Shown in pieces: positions 12,507 to 24,920 of a stretch of DNA of 64,000 bases. Source of the stretch: Mimosa pudica (lineage: Eukaryota > Streptophyta > Magnoliopsida > Fabales > Fabaceae). The stretch lies in NCBI GenBank assembly GCA_029929735.1, contig JAKELP010000004.1, forward strand, positions 1,117,020 through 1,181,019. Reading direction: 5' to 3'. A program made the translations under genes and the position numbers. Every line of letters begins with the position of its first letter. Position 1 is the first letter of the stretch. The notes under the pieces are model-generated. The model did not search any database and was not told where the DNA came from. It was given only the letters and a program-made list of their open reading frames with translations.

Positions 12507-12735
12507 GATGACAAACTAAGTTATCTAATTAAGTTCATATGAAAGAATTGAAAGTAATAAATAGATAAAGCACAAACAACTAAGGTAATTATCATTGATG
12601 AACAAAAGATTACAAGTTAGAATGATAATAATAGATAAAATTTATAAGTAATCAACAACATTGCAAAATGAACTATGCATGAAAAGTATGAGAAAAGAAA
12701 AATTTCTAAGGTAAATGTATGTGGTAGAGTGAGGT

Positions 12736-15700
12736 TTAAAGTTGGTGTCTCTTTTTCTTCTCCCTCTCTCTTTGCCTACCCTCATTCTCTTTTTGGAGCT
12801 GGGCTAAGTGGACATCCTTCACATTCTGGTCGATCTGGGCAATAATCCTTTGAAGCTCTTCCTCTTCCCTCTCCCTTCTGAGTCTCTCAGACTCAATGGA
12901 TTCCTCAAAGGCTTTCTTCATATTTTCAACTTCTTCAAACCCAGGGAACCCAGTTGCATCCGAGAAGGGAGTGACCTCGCCATTGGGATAATGGACAGCC
13001 CTGATCTTCACATTCCACACTGGGAAGTTGGGGTCCTCCTCAACTTCCTGGGCTTTCCTTTTCCCTTTGCTTTTACCCCTTCCTTTGCCCTTGCCTATTG
13101 GTTGAGTAGGCTTGGCTCTTGCTCTCTCAGCATCCAGGCAAGCCATCTGACCAAAGGAGATCTTATCCGTGTACCCATACCTCTCAAATTCTTCAGGAGT
13201 CATGTCCTCTATCTCCAGCTTAACTTCTTTTAGAATTGGGATGACATGCTCCTCTTGAGAAGATGGCTGAGTCTCAGGTATGATCTCAGCTTGGACTGAT
13301 GGAATCTCTTGCTCACTCTCAGCAGTCTCAGTAGAGGTAGCACTCTTGTTGGCACGCTTTCTAGCAACTGCCTTCTTTCTTGATTCACTATACTTAACTG
13401 CTGAAGAAGGAGGAGCAGAGGTTGGCTCAGCTGGAGGAGTAACAGATGTTGGCCCATAAGGAGAAGGAATTGGTTTAGCAATTACTATTGGAGGGTGGTT
13501 AATCTTCTTCAGGCCATACTTCATCATGATTTCCTCAACTATATTTCTGCTATGCTCAGAGGAAGGGGGCTCTGAAGATGAAGATTCTGGCTGTGAGATT
13601 TCTTCATTTTGCTCATACACAACCATTTCCCACTTGGACCTTTGCTCATCCGATCACTGCTGTTGCATAAATCGGATGGCTTCCCCTCTAATTAGACTCT
13701 CAGCACCACTTAATCTTTGAGAATCCATGGCTCGGCGGAGGGCAGCAGTGATGTCTTCATCGAGCCAGAGGGATGGTTGACTCAGGACATCCCTTGCTTC
13801 CATGGTATGGCGGAGGGCGATAGCAGTATCTCTCCCCCTTTTGTCATCATCAAGGAGGGCGAGGGCCAGGGAGGACTGAGTGGGTGAAGAGGAGGGTGAG
13901 GATTCGGGCGAGGATGTAGGGGAGGTGTTTTCTGGTGAATTAGGAGGGCTTGGGAAGAGAATTGTGTTTCTTTGGAAGAAGTCGGGGTGGGTGAATAGGC
14001 CATCAAAAGGGTGGGTAGCTGAGTAGGCGACAGATTGTTGATCTTTCCACGGAATAGGGGGTTGGTTTCTGAGGTAGTAGGTGTGAAGGGGGTGATCAGG
14101 AGAGGTAAATTCTAGAGTCTGGGTGATGGTGGGTTGGGTGTTTGGAGGAGGATTGGAGGGCTCTTTGGGGCTTGGGGGTGGTGAAGGGTTTGGGGAGTTT
14201 TGTGGGGATGAGGAGTTATTGGGGTTAAGGGGTGATTGGCGAGGGGAGTGTTGGGGTGAGTCTTGAGTAGAGCCTTGAGGTGATGGTTGATGGTCAGTGT
14301 TGGGTGTTGTTTGGGGTTGTTGGTTATTCTGAGGAGGTTGCTATGGCTGTTGAGTGTTGGGAGGAGGGGGTAATGGTTGATTAGGTGGAGGAGGTGGAGG
14401 TGGGTTAGGAGGAGGAGGTGGTGGTAAGGTACCTTGTGGTTGAGGGATTTGGAGATGATTGAGAAGGAGGTCTAACTTGGCCTCTACCCTTCCAAGCTGA
14501 ACCTCGACCCGATCTACTCGATCCTCGAGCCTCTGGATTCGCTCCCCTGCTGCTGGAAGCCAGTATCACACTCGTTACGGAGAGGAGCCACCAAGGAGTC
14601 AGTCTGCTTAAGGAGAACCTCCTCCTTTATCTACTGGGTCAAAGCTTTAACAGTAGCTGGCACCCTCGCAACTCTGCTTGGACCGGGATGAGAGTCAACC
14701 TCTTGATCCCCTGCGCCAGATACAGAGGGGGCTGAGGTATGAGAGGCACTGCCTGCCTGAGAGCCTGAGCGAGTGGCCTTGGCCTTCTTGAGATACTTAA
14801 TCTTCATCTTGCTAATGTTAATTGCACTCACAGGTAGGCACTTAACATTTTCTTCTTCCTTAGTGGATGTAGCCTTGATCAAATTCTTCTCAAGGAGGAA
14901 GGCGATGATAGTGGGGTAGGGGATACTTCCAGCCTTATTGTTGACCATCCATCTGTGCAACTCAAGACTGATCAACTGCCCTGGGTTGATTGGCTGCTGG
15001 GAGAGGAGTCTGGGGAACCAGGGGTTATCCAGGAGAGTGAAATCGTTGAAGTTTCCCCCTTTGTGTGTCATCATGCGGGAGTAGACGTAGTATTAGAGCC
15101 TGTTGGAGTCAGACATCCTGGACACCTTCTTCCCTTTGGTGTCATAAACTTTTTCAAGTTCCTCCTTGCTGAGTTTGAGTGTCTCAGGGTATAGCCACTC
15201 ATTCATACCTTCCACAGTGATCCGCATTAGGTCGTTGATGTCCTTCCATGTGAACCTGAAGGTTCTCCCCCTTACTGTGGCAGTGAAGGTGACTCTCCGA
15301 ATCTGTTCCTTCCCATCCACCTTCTTATGCTTGACCTTGCCAGTGAGAGACTCGCAGATTACCCGCAGGACATTGATATTGTACTCCTGGTTGATCCCCA
15401 GCCAGGGCATGTATTTTTCCAGAAATGGCCTCAAGTGTGGAAACCCTAGTTCATCTATCTTGTCCAGATCTAAGTACATCCCGGTGTTGAAATAGGGTTT
15501 GACAGTTTCAAATTTGGAGGAAACAGCCTCCAAAGGCCCATCTCTGTACACAAGAGGATCATCCTCCTCTACTCTTTGTCTCTTGGAAGAGGGCTCTTCG
15601 CTAAATTGAACCCTCTTCTTGCCCTTCTTCTGCAACCTTCTTCGTTGTTGCCCAGATTCCCCAGAGTGTTCTTGTTGAGGCCCAGAATGTTCATGCTGTT

Positions 15701-15836
15701 CTTGGGGTTGCCCAGATTTCCCAGAACGTTTATACTGTTTCCCAGATTTGTCAGATTTAGAATGCCCAGATTTCGACTTGGATTTCTTGGAAGTGGTTAT
15801 CTCAGTGTTGGGGTTTGTCTCATGTGATCCGACCAT
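12736..15836 (-). pseudogene. Copia-I env-like ORF (SIRE/Maximus type), broken
   Basis: A roughly 1000-codon region downstream of pol, where SIRE/Maximus elements carry an envelope-like gene of unproven function. The likely start is the ATG at 15836 (MVGSHETNP). The N-terminal ~90 residues are Lys/Ser/Gln-rich with HSGxSG repeats. A globular part follows with YLDLDKIDELGFPHLRPFL and MPWLGINQEYNINV, resembling the plant transposon protein domain found in these ORFs. An in-frame TAA (15093-15095) interrupts it, and the same frame then continues to a TAG at 14631. A proline-rich tract occupies about 14150-14450. The last readable part (12736-13626) is acidic, then highly charged (EREREKKKR end). 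No clear signal peptide or transmembrane helix is seen in the likely protein. Stops and frame changes make it a pseudogene. Confidence 0.75.
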
Positions 15837-16460
15837 TTTTGTGTGAGTGAAATGTTTATATGAGATGAAATGCGAAGAGAAAGATGAAGAAGATGATGAA
15901 TAAGATGAAGAAAGTATGAATGTATGCAGAGAGTTTGGGGGTAAGAAATTTGTGCAAGTAAAAAGTAAAAGTGAAAGCGCCCACCTATTTATATGCAACG
16001 TTACAGCGGGTACAATGCTCATAATGACTCTTCATGAAAGCATGCGCTGGTTTATGGGAAAACGTAAACATTCCAATTGAAACGTCGCACCTTTGTGACA
16101 CGTGTCTCTGCACAATGTCAGAAGAGGTATAATCTTTGGTGTGAGAAGATGAAACGTTTTCTGAAGTGACGTGTCCCTTTGTTCAGGCACTGGCGCTCTC
16201 GCTCACTTTAGTTCAACACCCAGCACCAGCAGAAGAGCATCCGGAAGTGGTTTTGCTTCCGGTTGGAGTGGCGCTCCAGGTCACTTTGAGTTGTCATCCA
16301 GCGCCAGCAAAAGAGTATCCGGAACTGGATTTGCTTCCGGTTGGACTCACTTAAAATTCAACATTGTGGGGGACCTGCAAAACTAAAGATTGGCACTCCG
16401 ATGCCTAAGTTAGTATAGTTGCAGGTTTTAATCAATTAAGCACAAGTTTATTTTGAAGAA
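15837..16460. other. Spacer between Copia-I pol and env-like ORF
   Basis: About 620 bases without a credible gene. It contains CCGGAAG/CTTCCGG boxes at 16240-16345 (TTGCTTCCGGTTGG occurs twice), similar to those of the LTR. In soybean SIRE1 the env-like gene follows pol through a suppressible stop; here pol ends with TAA and ~600 bases separate it from the env-like ATG, so that arrangement is not conserved. Confidence 0.6.
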
Positions 16461-16958
16461 TTAAACTTCATTTGGGTTTACCATTCCCAAATCACCTCTT
16501 ATGAATGTAAATTGATCAACCCCCAGAGGCTTGGTGAAAATATCAGCAAGCTGATGTTGAGTGGGGACAAACTGCACTTTGACATCCTTCTTTTGAACAT
16601 GATCTCTGATGAAGTGATGTCTAACATCAATGTGCTTTGTCCTTGTGTGCTGAACCGGATTCTTGGCAAGGCTGATAGTGCTTGTGTTGTCACAAAGTAT
16701 GGGAGCCTCAGGGAACTCCAAGCCAAGATCTTTCAGTTGGTTCTTCAGCCACAACACTTGGGCACAACAGCTTGCGGCAGCAATGTATTCTGCCTTTGTG
16801 GATGATAAAGACACGCAGGTTTGCTTTTTACTAGCCCAAGAGACCAGACAACCACCAAGGAAGGCACATTGTCCACTGGTGCTCTTTCTATCAGTTTTAT
16901 AACCTGCATGGTCAGAGTCAGAATAAGCCCACAAGAACTCTTGGTTACCTCTGGGAAA
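16461..16958 (-). pseudogene. Copia-I RNase H domain
   Basis: C-terminal part of pol. Readable residues begin WAYSDSDHAGYKTDRKSTSG, with the first catalytic Asp in SDSDHAG, Glu in STKAEYIAA, and Asp in LCDNTSTI, ending in DIFTKPLG and a TAA stop. This is the standard Ty1-copia RNase H, which degrades the RNA template during reverse transcription. It is in frame with the upstream RT piece but separated by a TAG at 16959-16961, apparently replacing the Trp of a conserved GLW(Y/F)P motif. Domain otherwise complete. Confidence 0.9.
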
Positions 16959-17345
16959 CTAAAGACCAAGCTCTTGTGTTCCCTCAAGGTATCTTAGAAT
17001 ACGTTTAACACATGTTAGATGTGACTCCTTGGGGTTGGCTTGAAACCTAGCACACATGCCTACACTAAATTGAATGTCAGGCCTACTTGCCGTTAAATAC
17101 AGCAGGGAACCTATCATTCCCCTATACATAGGCGGGTTGACAGATTTACCCTTTGCATCAGCATCGAGTGCGGCAGTGGTACTCATGGGAGTGTCATACT
17201 CCTTGCACTCATCCATCCCAAACTTCTTGAGGAGCTCTCTGCAATACTTAGTTTGGGAGATGAATATTCCATTCTTCTTTTGCTTAATTTGCAGGCCTAG
17301 GAAGAACGTTAGTTCTCCCATCATTGACATTTCAAACTCTCCCTA
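16959..17345 (-). pseudogene. Copia-I RT C-terminal part (connection)
   Basis: About 124 codons with GELTFFLGLQIKQ, followed by the conserved SLLYLTASRPDIQFSVG and CVKRILRYLEGT motifs typical of the C-terminal part of copia reverse transcriptase. It is separated from the catalytic part by TAG at 17343-17345, best explained by CAG to TAG. Flanked by RNase H. Confidence 0.9.
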
Positions 17346-17852
17346 CATAGTCTTAGAAAATTCTTCACAAAGTTTTTCATTAGTTGCCCCAAAGATAATA
17401 TCATCGACATAAATTTGGACAATTAGCATGTTTCTATCTTTGTGTAGAATAAACAGTGTATTATCTAGTTTGCCTCTTGAGAAACCCTTTCCCAGTAAGA
17501 AGCTGCTGAGTCTCTCATACCAAGCTCGAGGAGCTTGTTTCAGGCCATACAAAGCTTTCTTTAGCCTATACACATGTTTAGGATGCTTGTGATCCTCAAA
17601 GCCAGGAGGTTGTTCTACATAAACCTCTTCTTTGATGTAACCATTAAGAAATGCACTCTTTACATCCATTTGATATAATCTAAAGCCTTTCATGGATGCA
17701 AAGGCTAGAAGAATCCTTATTGCTTCGAGTCTAGCGACTGGAGCAAAAGTTTCTTCATAGTCTATGCCTTCTTCTTGGTTATATCCTTTGGCTACCAATC
17801 TGGCTTTGTTCCTTGTTATTTGACCTGTCTCATCCAGTTTGTTTTTGAAGAC
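17346..17852 (-). pseudogene. Copia-I reverse transcriptase, catalytic part
   Basis: Readable from MVAKGYNQEEGIDYEETF (start of the conserved RVT_2 domain), with DVKSAFLNG near residue 45, LKKALYGLKQAPRAWY near 80-95 and the catalytic YVDDIIFG near 129-136. Catalytic Asp residues are intact. The true polyprotein frame continues upstream into integrase, interrupted only by TAG at 17853-17855, where the family has the Trp of TKWVF. Copies RNA into DNA in the virus-like particle. Inactivated by nonsense changes, not by loss of the active site. Confidence 0.92.
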
Positions 17853-19139
17853 CTACTTGGTCCCAGCTATGGATTGATGAGACGGCCTTGGGACTAGTTC
17901 CCAAACTTGGCTCCTTTCGAACTGGTTTAGCTCTTCCTGCATGGCAATAATCCAGTCGTAGTCCTCAAGAGCTTGTTCAACTGAAGTTGGTTCGATCTGA
18001 GATAAGAAGGCTCCAAACTCAACTTCATTTTGAACCTGCCTTCTGGTTCTGACACTAGAAGAAATATCACCAAGCACTTGATCAAGAAGATGATCCCTGT
18101 GATGTCTCCTAGCTGTTGGCAACTGTGCCTCATCAGGCACTGTCTGCACTATAGGCTCATCACTGGGTTCATCTTCTTCTTTGAGATTGCTTGCTGGTGT
18201 TTCTTTTGGTGGTGAAGATGATGATGGTTTTGGAAGGTTTTGTATCCCATCATCTTCTGTGGATTGTTCCCATGTAGGAGTTTCATCAAATACAACATGC
18301 ATAGATTCTTCTACGGTTCTAGTCCTCATGTTGTATACTCTGTAAGCCTTACTCCTAAGGGAATACCCTATGAATACACCTATATCAGCTTTTGGATCAA
18401 ACTTACCCAGATTTACCTTTCCATTGTTATGCACATAGCATTTTGATCCAAAGATTCTGAGGTGGCTGATGTTGGGCTTCCTGCCTTTGTACAGCTCATA
18501 GGGGGTCTTGTCCAAGCCCTTGCGAACATAGGCTCTGTTAGAGATGTAGCAAGCAGTGCTCATAGCGTCTGCCCAGAACACTTGAGAAACCTCTTTCTCA
18601 TTGTGCATGCTCCTGGCCATCTCAGTCAGAACCCTGTTCTTCCTCTCGACTACACCGTTTTGCTGAGGAGTTCTAGGAGCTGAGAAGTTATGATCAATAC
18701 CATTCTGCTCACACAGCTCTGAGAAGCTATGGTTCTCAAATTCTCCTCCATGGTCTGTCCTTATGGCTGTGATTTTGAGGTCTCTCTCATTCTGCACTTT
18801 CTTAGCCAGGACAACAAAGGCATCAAAAGCATCTTGCTTAGAGGCAAGAAACATTGTCCAAGTGAACCTAGAATAGTCATCCACCACCACTAGAGCATAC
18901 AGGTTTCCACCCAAGCTCTTCACTCTCGCTGGCCCAACCAAATCCATGTGGATTAGTTCCAAGGGCCTGCTGGTTGAGACTCTCTTCTTGGTTTTAAACG
19001 AGGACTTTGTTTGCTTCCCTCGTTGGCAGGATTCACAGATATAATCATGCTTAACCTTAAAAGATGGAATACCTATAGCTAGCTCTTTCTTAATCAACAT
19101 GTCAAGTTGAGTAAAATTAACATGTGCTAGCCTTTTATG
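17853..19139 (-). pseudogene. Copia-I integrase
   Basis: About 415 readable codons after an in-frame TGA. The zinc-binding Cys pair is CESC (residues 22 and 25); the paired His lie just upstream in HKRLAH. The catalytic triad is complete: D53 in HMDLVGP, D116 in RTDHGGEF and E152 in NGVVERKNR, exactly 35 residues apart, the D,D(35)E spacing. The C terminus is acidic and Ser/Pro-rich and then grows into the RT N terminus (YDWIIAMQEELNQFERSQVW). Inserts cDNA into the genome. Separated from protease by TGA (19140-19142) and from RT by TAG (17853-17855). Confidence 0.93.
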
Positions 19140-19571
19140 TCAAAGCCAACTATTCTTATCACTAGATATTAAGCATTTTTCTTCTAGTTGTTGACATAAA
19201 TCTAGAGTGTAAAGGTTTCCATTTCTATTTGCCTTAAGTTTGCATTTTAGGTTGGCCTTATCTAGATTCAGATCCTGCTTATCTACTATCATGCACTCAT
19301 GTGAATCAAAGATTACCCAATTTCCTTTGTCAGTGCTCTGGCTCACGCTCAGCAGGTTGTGACAGAGACCATCCACCAGATAGATGTCTTTCACTAGCCC
19401 AACTTCTCCAACTCCGGTGATCTTTCCACTTTGATTTCCTCCAAAAGTAACTGTGGCTCCGTCTTTGATCACCAAGGATTTGAATTTTTCTCTGTCTCCA
19501 GTCATATGTCTCGAGCATCCGATGTCAATATACCATTTCCTATTCTTGGATGCCTTGAGACACACCTGAAA
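19140..19571 (-). pseudogene. Copia-I protease / GAG-pre-integrase
   Basis: Contains WYIDIGCSRHMTGD, the copia aspartic protease site where the family has DSG; here Ser is replaced by Ile, so activity would probably be lost. The following GAG-pre-integrase segment ends NSWL and a TGA (19140-19142), where the family has the Trp of (L)WHKRLGH. Upstream, gag ends in an in-frame TGA (19572-19574) and continues in the same frame into this piece. Confidence 0.88.
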
Positions 19572-20409
19572 TAATCAAACAAACTTAGGTACCCAACCTT
19601 TCTTGGGTCCTCTGTCATTAGTTCCCAGAGCCCTTGGTCCAGTGTTAGTTTTGACCTTGGGCTTACTATTAATCTGTGCCTCTGGCCTAGTGTTGACTCT
19701 AGGCTCTTGGACTTTCCCTATGGATTGTTTCCAGGCTCTGGATCCCTGTCCTCCCTTAGTTTCTTTTCTTGGGGGAGGATCCTTTGTAGCCTTGGTTCCT
19801 TTTGGGACCCATTTATAAGAACTGTTTGCTCCATGCTTCTTAGCATTACAGGTGGACGTGGAGTGTCCCTTCCTGTTACAATAGTTACAGAAGCTAAAAG
19901 GTGTGGAGCTGTGATCAGTGGCTTTATGAAAGAATTTTAAGTAGGGCTTCACTTTTGGTTCCACCCACTTTTTCCCTCTAGGTTTGTATCCTAAGCCAGT
20001 CTTGTCCCTATATGCCCTTTGATTCATTAAAATGATATTTAGCATCTCAAATCCAATTGTGAACTTCTGCAGGGCATTTTGCAGTTTATCTCTTTCAGCT
20101 GAGATTTTGCTGCAACTAGGGCAGCTCTCAAGTGTTGAGGCATTGGGTTCTGCTTGGGGAGAACCCTTGCCATCCGCTACCGGAAGCTTTCTGGCTTCCG
20201 CTAGCTCTTCACTCAGTGAGTCCACCTTGGACTCAAGTGATTCCTTTATAACTTTCAACACCTTATAGGCTTTACATAAGCGGGAGAATTCTTCATGAAC
20301 CTCATTATATGCCTCTTGAAGTTCAGAAAAGGTTACCTCACTGTCCTCCTGGATGGGATCAAGATCTGAAGACGCTTCCTCATCATCTTCTCTGGCCACC
20401 AGGCAGAGG
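19572..20409 (-). pseudogene. Copia-I gag, C-terminal part
   Basis: Continuation of gag after the LARD-A insertion. It is acidic at first (AREDDEEASSDLDP), then a coiled-coil-like stretch (FSELQEAYNEVHEEFSRLCK and LESKVDSLSEELAEARK), then a basic region with a CNYCNRKGHSTSTCN zinc knuckle around residue 175 and a Lys/Pro-rich tail. It is in frame with 34534-35459 across the insertion once the 5-bp TSD is discounted. Ends in TGA directly before protease. Confidence 0.9.
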
Positions 20410-20724
20410 TTGGCTGTAACATCCCAATTTTCAAATTAGAGATAATTAAGATTTAATCAAGGTGTTATGATATCATTAGTAAATTAAAAATCATTGTTAA
20501 TAAATAAATGTCGATAAGTATATTTTAGAAAATAATATGCTTATTTTCCTTAGAAATTAAAGAAATATAGTTAAAGTAGTTATTTGGAGTTAGAACTTAC
20601 ATGAAAAGTATTTTGAAACTTAGATAATATTATGATGGAATTAAAGCAGTATATACAGACATTTGGGGTTAGGAATATAATCAAGAATAAACCAATGGGT
20701 ATATAGTTGGAATTTTCTCTAACA

Positions 20725-20991
20725 TTATTTATATACACACACATATACACTCAACTCACCTCCTTCCTTATCCATTCCCGTCTCCTCTCTTCCATAGCCG
20801 ACACACACACACACACTTCACTTCTCATCTTCTTTGATCTTCTTCTTCTTCAATCTGCGTCATCATCAAACCGGTCACCTTCTCCACCTTCTCGTCACAG
20901 CGCCTCCCTCCTTTGTTTTTCCGGCGAGGAAGGCAGCGTCCAGCGATGGGGAGCTCCGGCGAGTTACGGGGAGTCAAAAACGAGTTCAGGT
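20725..20991 (+). promoter_or_regulatory. LARD-A TATA region, leader and donor-like site
   Basis: TTATTTATATACAC near 20730 is a TATA-like box. The block after it is rich in CT and CCGGCGA (TTTTTCCGGCGAGG near 20918; GCTCCGGCGAG near 20955). It ends with GAGTTCAG|GTAGTTTC (GT at 20990-20991), a good plant 5' splice site, followed by 2 kb of intron-like AT-rich DNA. The same donor is at 31011 and, as CTTAG|GTAAC, at 44604 in LARD-C. Use is inferred. Confidence 0.5.
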
Positions 20992-23900
20992 AGTTTCATT
21001 TCTTCAATTCCCATCCCTCTTCTTTCTGTTCTTCGCGAGTTGAGAGGGGAGGCCGAAAATGATTTTCTATTTTGGGTTAAACAATCTACCAAAAATCATG
21101 TTTAGGCTTTGATTTTGAAGTTTCTAGGAAGGATTCAAATGATTGATTAAGGATTTGTTGATTTTGTTAAAACCCTAACTTTGTGTGTTAGTAATCTGCT
21201 GAATTTGAGTTTTATCAGGTTCAATCTTCAAAATTTATTGGTTACATAAGATTAATTGTGATAAATATGATTGTTCTTGTATGATTTGTTTGAGTTGTGG
21301 TTGATTGAGTTTTTGCTTGGAAGTTGATTTTATTGATGAATGTGAAATTTAAATTTGTCCTTGTTGGTCTGATCTGAATGAGTATAGGGGTAAGGAAGAT
21401 ACATGATTTGGAATATTGGCAAGAAAGTGGTTGGAGAAGGGATTGAAAATATCATTGATTTCGGAATGCACATAAGGTGTTTGATAAAATGTGTAAGAGA
21501 ATGAATTATTCGGAAATTATGAATTTTTGCTAGGTGACAAGGTATTGCAAATGTATTTGAGATATTAATGGGTTCTAGATTAATTTAATTGAAAATAACT
21601 TGATTCTTCTTGCCATTCATGGTGAAGAATTGTTTGTTGATTTTGTATAGGGATGCCTATTTATTAATGTGATAAATGATTAGAAATAATGGTAAAACTA
21701 AATTATGGAAGTGGTGCCAAAGTGTAGGTATGTAAGCATTTAGAAGGTTTTGATATTCTAATTTGCCTTTGGGTAATTATTGGCTTATATCTTATCAAGA
21801 ATTTGGTTTGCAACCTGTTTTGGATCTTACTAAGTGATGGGATCATGTTTGTTTTAACTACTTTCATGCTTTTGTTTTATTTGATGATTTGATGATGAGC
21901 ATTTGAGATTGATGGCTATACATTGCTGAATGTGAATGCACGTTTTAGGGCTGGATAGTTGAATTGAATTGTTAATTGGTGATATAGTCTTATCAATTCA
22001 ATTGGATAATTGATTTGTATGGGGACTGGTCTTAAGTAGGGTGCTTAATTGCCTATCTTGATTTCTTTTGATTAAATTAATGAAGTTGTTTGGTTAGTAT
22101 GAAATTGTAGATGAAAGTTGCAACGCTTTTGGGTTTCTTTTTCTCATTGGCCAATCTGAAAATATGGAGAAGTTGTTGGAAATGTATGTGTAGGTGAGTA
22201 GACGAAATGGATCCTTGTGAGATATTGGGGATACAAATTTAAATTATTCATGAATATTAGATAATGATTCCAACTTAAAGCCAAAAGTTTTGAATTTCTA
22301 TTGGGTCTTTGTTGATGAACATATTAGGTTTAATAAGGCCTGTCTAAAGATTCTTATATTGTTGATCCTAAGGATTTCCATAACCCCTCTTTCAAAACCG
22401 ATGTAAAAAGGTATATAGGGGCATTCATAATGTCTATTAATGGTTGTTAAATTGGTATATGATTGTATATTAAAATTTCAATGCTTTTAGGTTTCTTTTC
22501 TCATTGACTGGACCTGATTATGTCATTCCTCTAATATTTGGAATATGTTTGATAGAAGTATCTATGTGAATATAATTGTTGAGTTTGTTTGTGATTAAAT
22601 GCTAATGTTTGAAGTTTACTGAGGATGTTTGATCTTGCTTATCATGAATTATGTTTCATGTATGTTATTGATTAGTCAAACTTTGAGAATCATAGAAGAT
22701 TAAAGCTAAAGAGCTTAATTAGAGAATTAAGAAACGATTAAGTCAGGAAGGGGGCTGGGTAGTAATGTAAGACATGAGAGAGAGACGTTAAATTATTATA
22801 AAGTGGAAAAAATAATAATAATAATAATAAATATATTAATTTATCATTTGTGTCATATCATTATAGGAATTTATAATGGTGATGACACTTGAAGAAATTT
22901 ACAAGGAACGGTAAGGGGAAAAGGGCAACAGAATGCTAAGGGCGACAGGTAATTGTAACATCCTGAAAATTTAATACAGGATTAAAGAGTGTTTTGGAAA
23001 ATGATAAAAGGAGAAATTAGGAATTTTGGAATTTTTAGGAATTTTTGGAAATTTTTGGAAATTTTGAGTAATTAATATGCATATAATTACTAAAGAAATG
23101 AAGAGTTTGAAATATGAGGGAATGGAAAAGCTAAAAATATTTTGAAGTTTAAGAAGATTGGAGGATGGTTTAAGTGGTTTTAAATCAAAATGAGTACACT
23201 ATAGCAAGTTTGGGCTTTAAATAACCAAAACCACCCTTAATTCCATCAACCAAACACGGTCCCCTCCCTTCCTTATCAACAAATTCGGACCCCCCCCCTC
23301 CATTCTCGCGCGGCTCTCTCTCTCTTTCTCCTTCACCATTTTCTTCTTCCTCACACCTCACTACTTCGGCCTCTATCTCCATGAAAGCTTACTCATTTTG
23401 TTTCATTTCTCATTTCTCTTCCCATATCCGCGAAGCTCGAGGTGATCTGAGGGTGTGAGGGCTGTTCGGATTTTCTCATTTTCCGGCGGCGAGGCGGTCC
23501 GGCGACGTGAAGGGCGGTTGGGGAGGAAAAAGGTTTGATTTTTCTTGGCTTCTTTGAGTTGTTCTTCCTTCTTCAACTTCACAACACAATTTTCTCAACT
23601 CTCCTCTTCCTTTCTCAGTTCGGCCGGCGAGTTGTGGTGGTTTTTCCGGCGACGTGGTCCTATCTTTCCGGCGAAGGGGTTGTTGTTGAAGGTGGGTGGT
23701 AGTTTCTCTAGCTCTTTTGTAAGTTCTTCATGTTCCAACTCCATGTTTCATCTTCCTTTTCTCTCCTCTTGTTCCAGTTCGGCCGGTTACTTAAGGGCCG
23801 ATTCCGGCGAGTTCTGGACGGCGGCCAGCAGCAGTGAAGCTCCTCCCTGTGTTCTGCAACTATGTAAGCTTGATCCTGGCCTTTTGTGAAGTTAATTTTG

Positions 23901-24920
23901 TGGAATTTGGTCTTTTTGATGTTAGGGTGTTATGGAAAAATTTGGGACTTTAGGATTTATAAGTGGTTATTATGATTATTCACTGCTGAATTGAAGATGT
24001 TTGGGAAGTATTGAGGTTTAATGAAGTTGGAAAAGATTTTTGGGATTTTTGGAAATTGTTATGGCTCTTTGAATTGGGGTTTTGTTAATGGAAGATGATT
24101 TGAATGAATTAGTTGTTGATAAACACTTGTTAAGGTTATAATAAGATGTAGGAAGTAGATTTTGATTGAATTGGTGTTTAGGAAGGAATTTGGAAGATAA
24201 TGGAGCATGTTTGGATTCTTTAAGTTAGGACTATGTTGGTAGGGGATGTTCTGGAACAAATTAGTATTTATGTAATATTAGTTGAAGTTGTTTGGTGATG
24301 TTGGAAGGTTGTTTATTAATGTTGGAATGTTAATGTTGATTAGATTGAGGTTTGAAAGGAAGTTGGAAAGTTAAAGTATTGATTGAAAGTGATTTAGATG
24401 TTTAAAGGATGGTTTGATTATGGTAAGTAAGGTTATAAATCCTTCAAGAAATGATTAAGGTTGAAAGTATTGATATTGTAAAGATTGGTAAAGAAAAGTT
24501 GGAAAAGGAAAAGATATGGATGTGGTTTTGGTATTAAAGTATTTTTATACTTTTAGCGTTAATGAAAGTTATTTAAAAGGTTGAGTTAAGTCACTTACAA
24601 AGTGTCTTGACCCATTTTTAAATTGTGGCATTATTGTAGACGGTGATCTTTCAAGTGGACTTTGAAGATAACTGTTATCTGCGTATATCTGCTGCAGTGA
24701 AGTTTAGCAGGTAATCACGCTTAACTGACTGTGATTCTGAGGGTGATGGTAGTTGAGGATTTTCTAACATCCTCTTCTACTTATTTATATATAAATAAAA
24801 ATGAATTTAGATTATGTTATACTTAAACGTGGGCTATAGGGTACCTTTCAACTGAACTGTACTTTATATAAATTCATATTTATATATATTATTTGGTATG
24901 TTGCATGACGCTGGTTAGTT

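Noticed and set aside
12808..13720. Plus-strand frames of 64-141 codons over the env-like region
   Set aside because: Antisense shadows of the Copia-I env-like ORF; no domain visible.
20740..20991. CCGGCGA box as an E2F site
   Set aside because: Resembles TTTCCCGC-type E2F sites only loosely; the central bases differ, so I do not name a factor.
20707..21105. 132-codon frame over the LARD-A leader, and similar frames at 30668, 23545, 44094 and 51149
   Set aside because: They cover the GC-rich LTR leader and are not conserved as protein between the LTRs of one element (frames shift between 20707 and 30668). Treated as untranslated leader.
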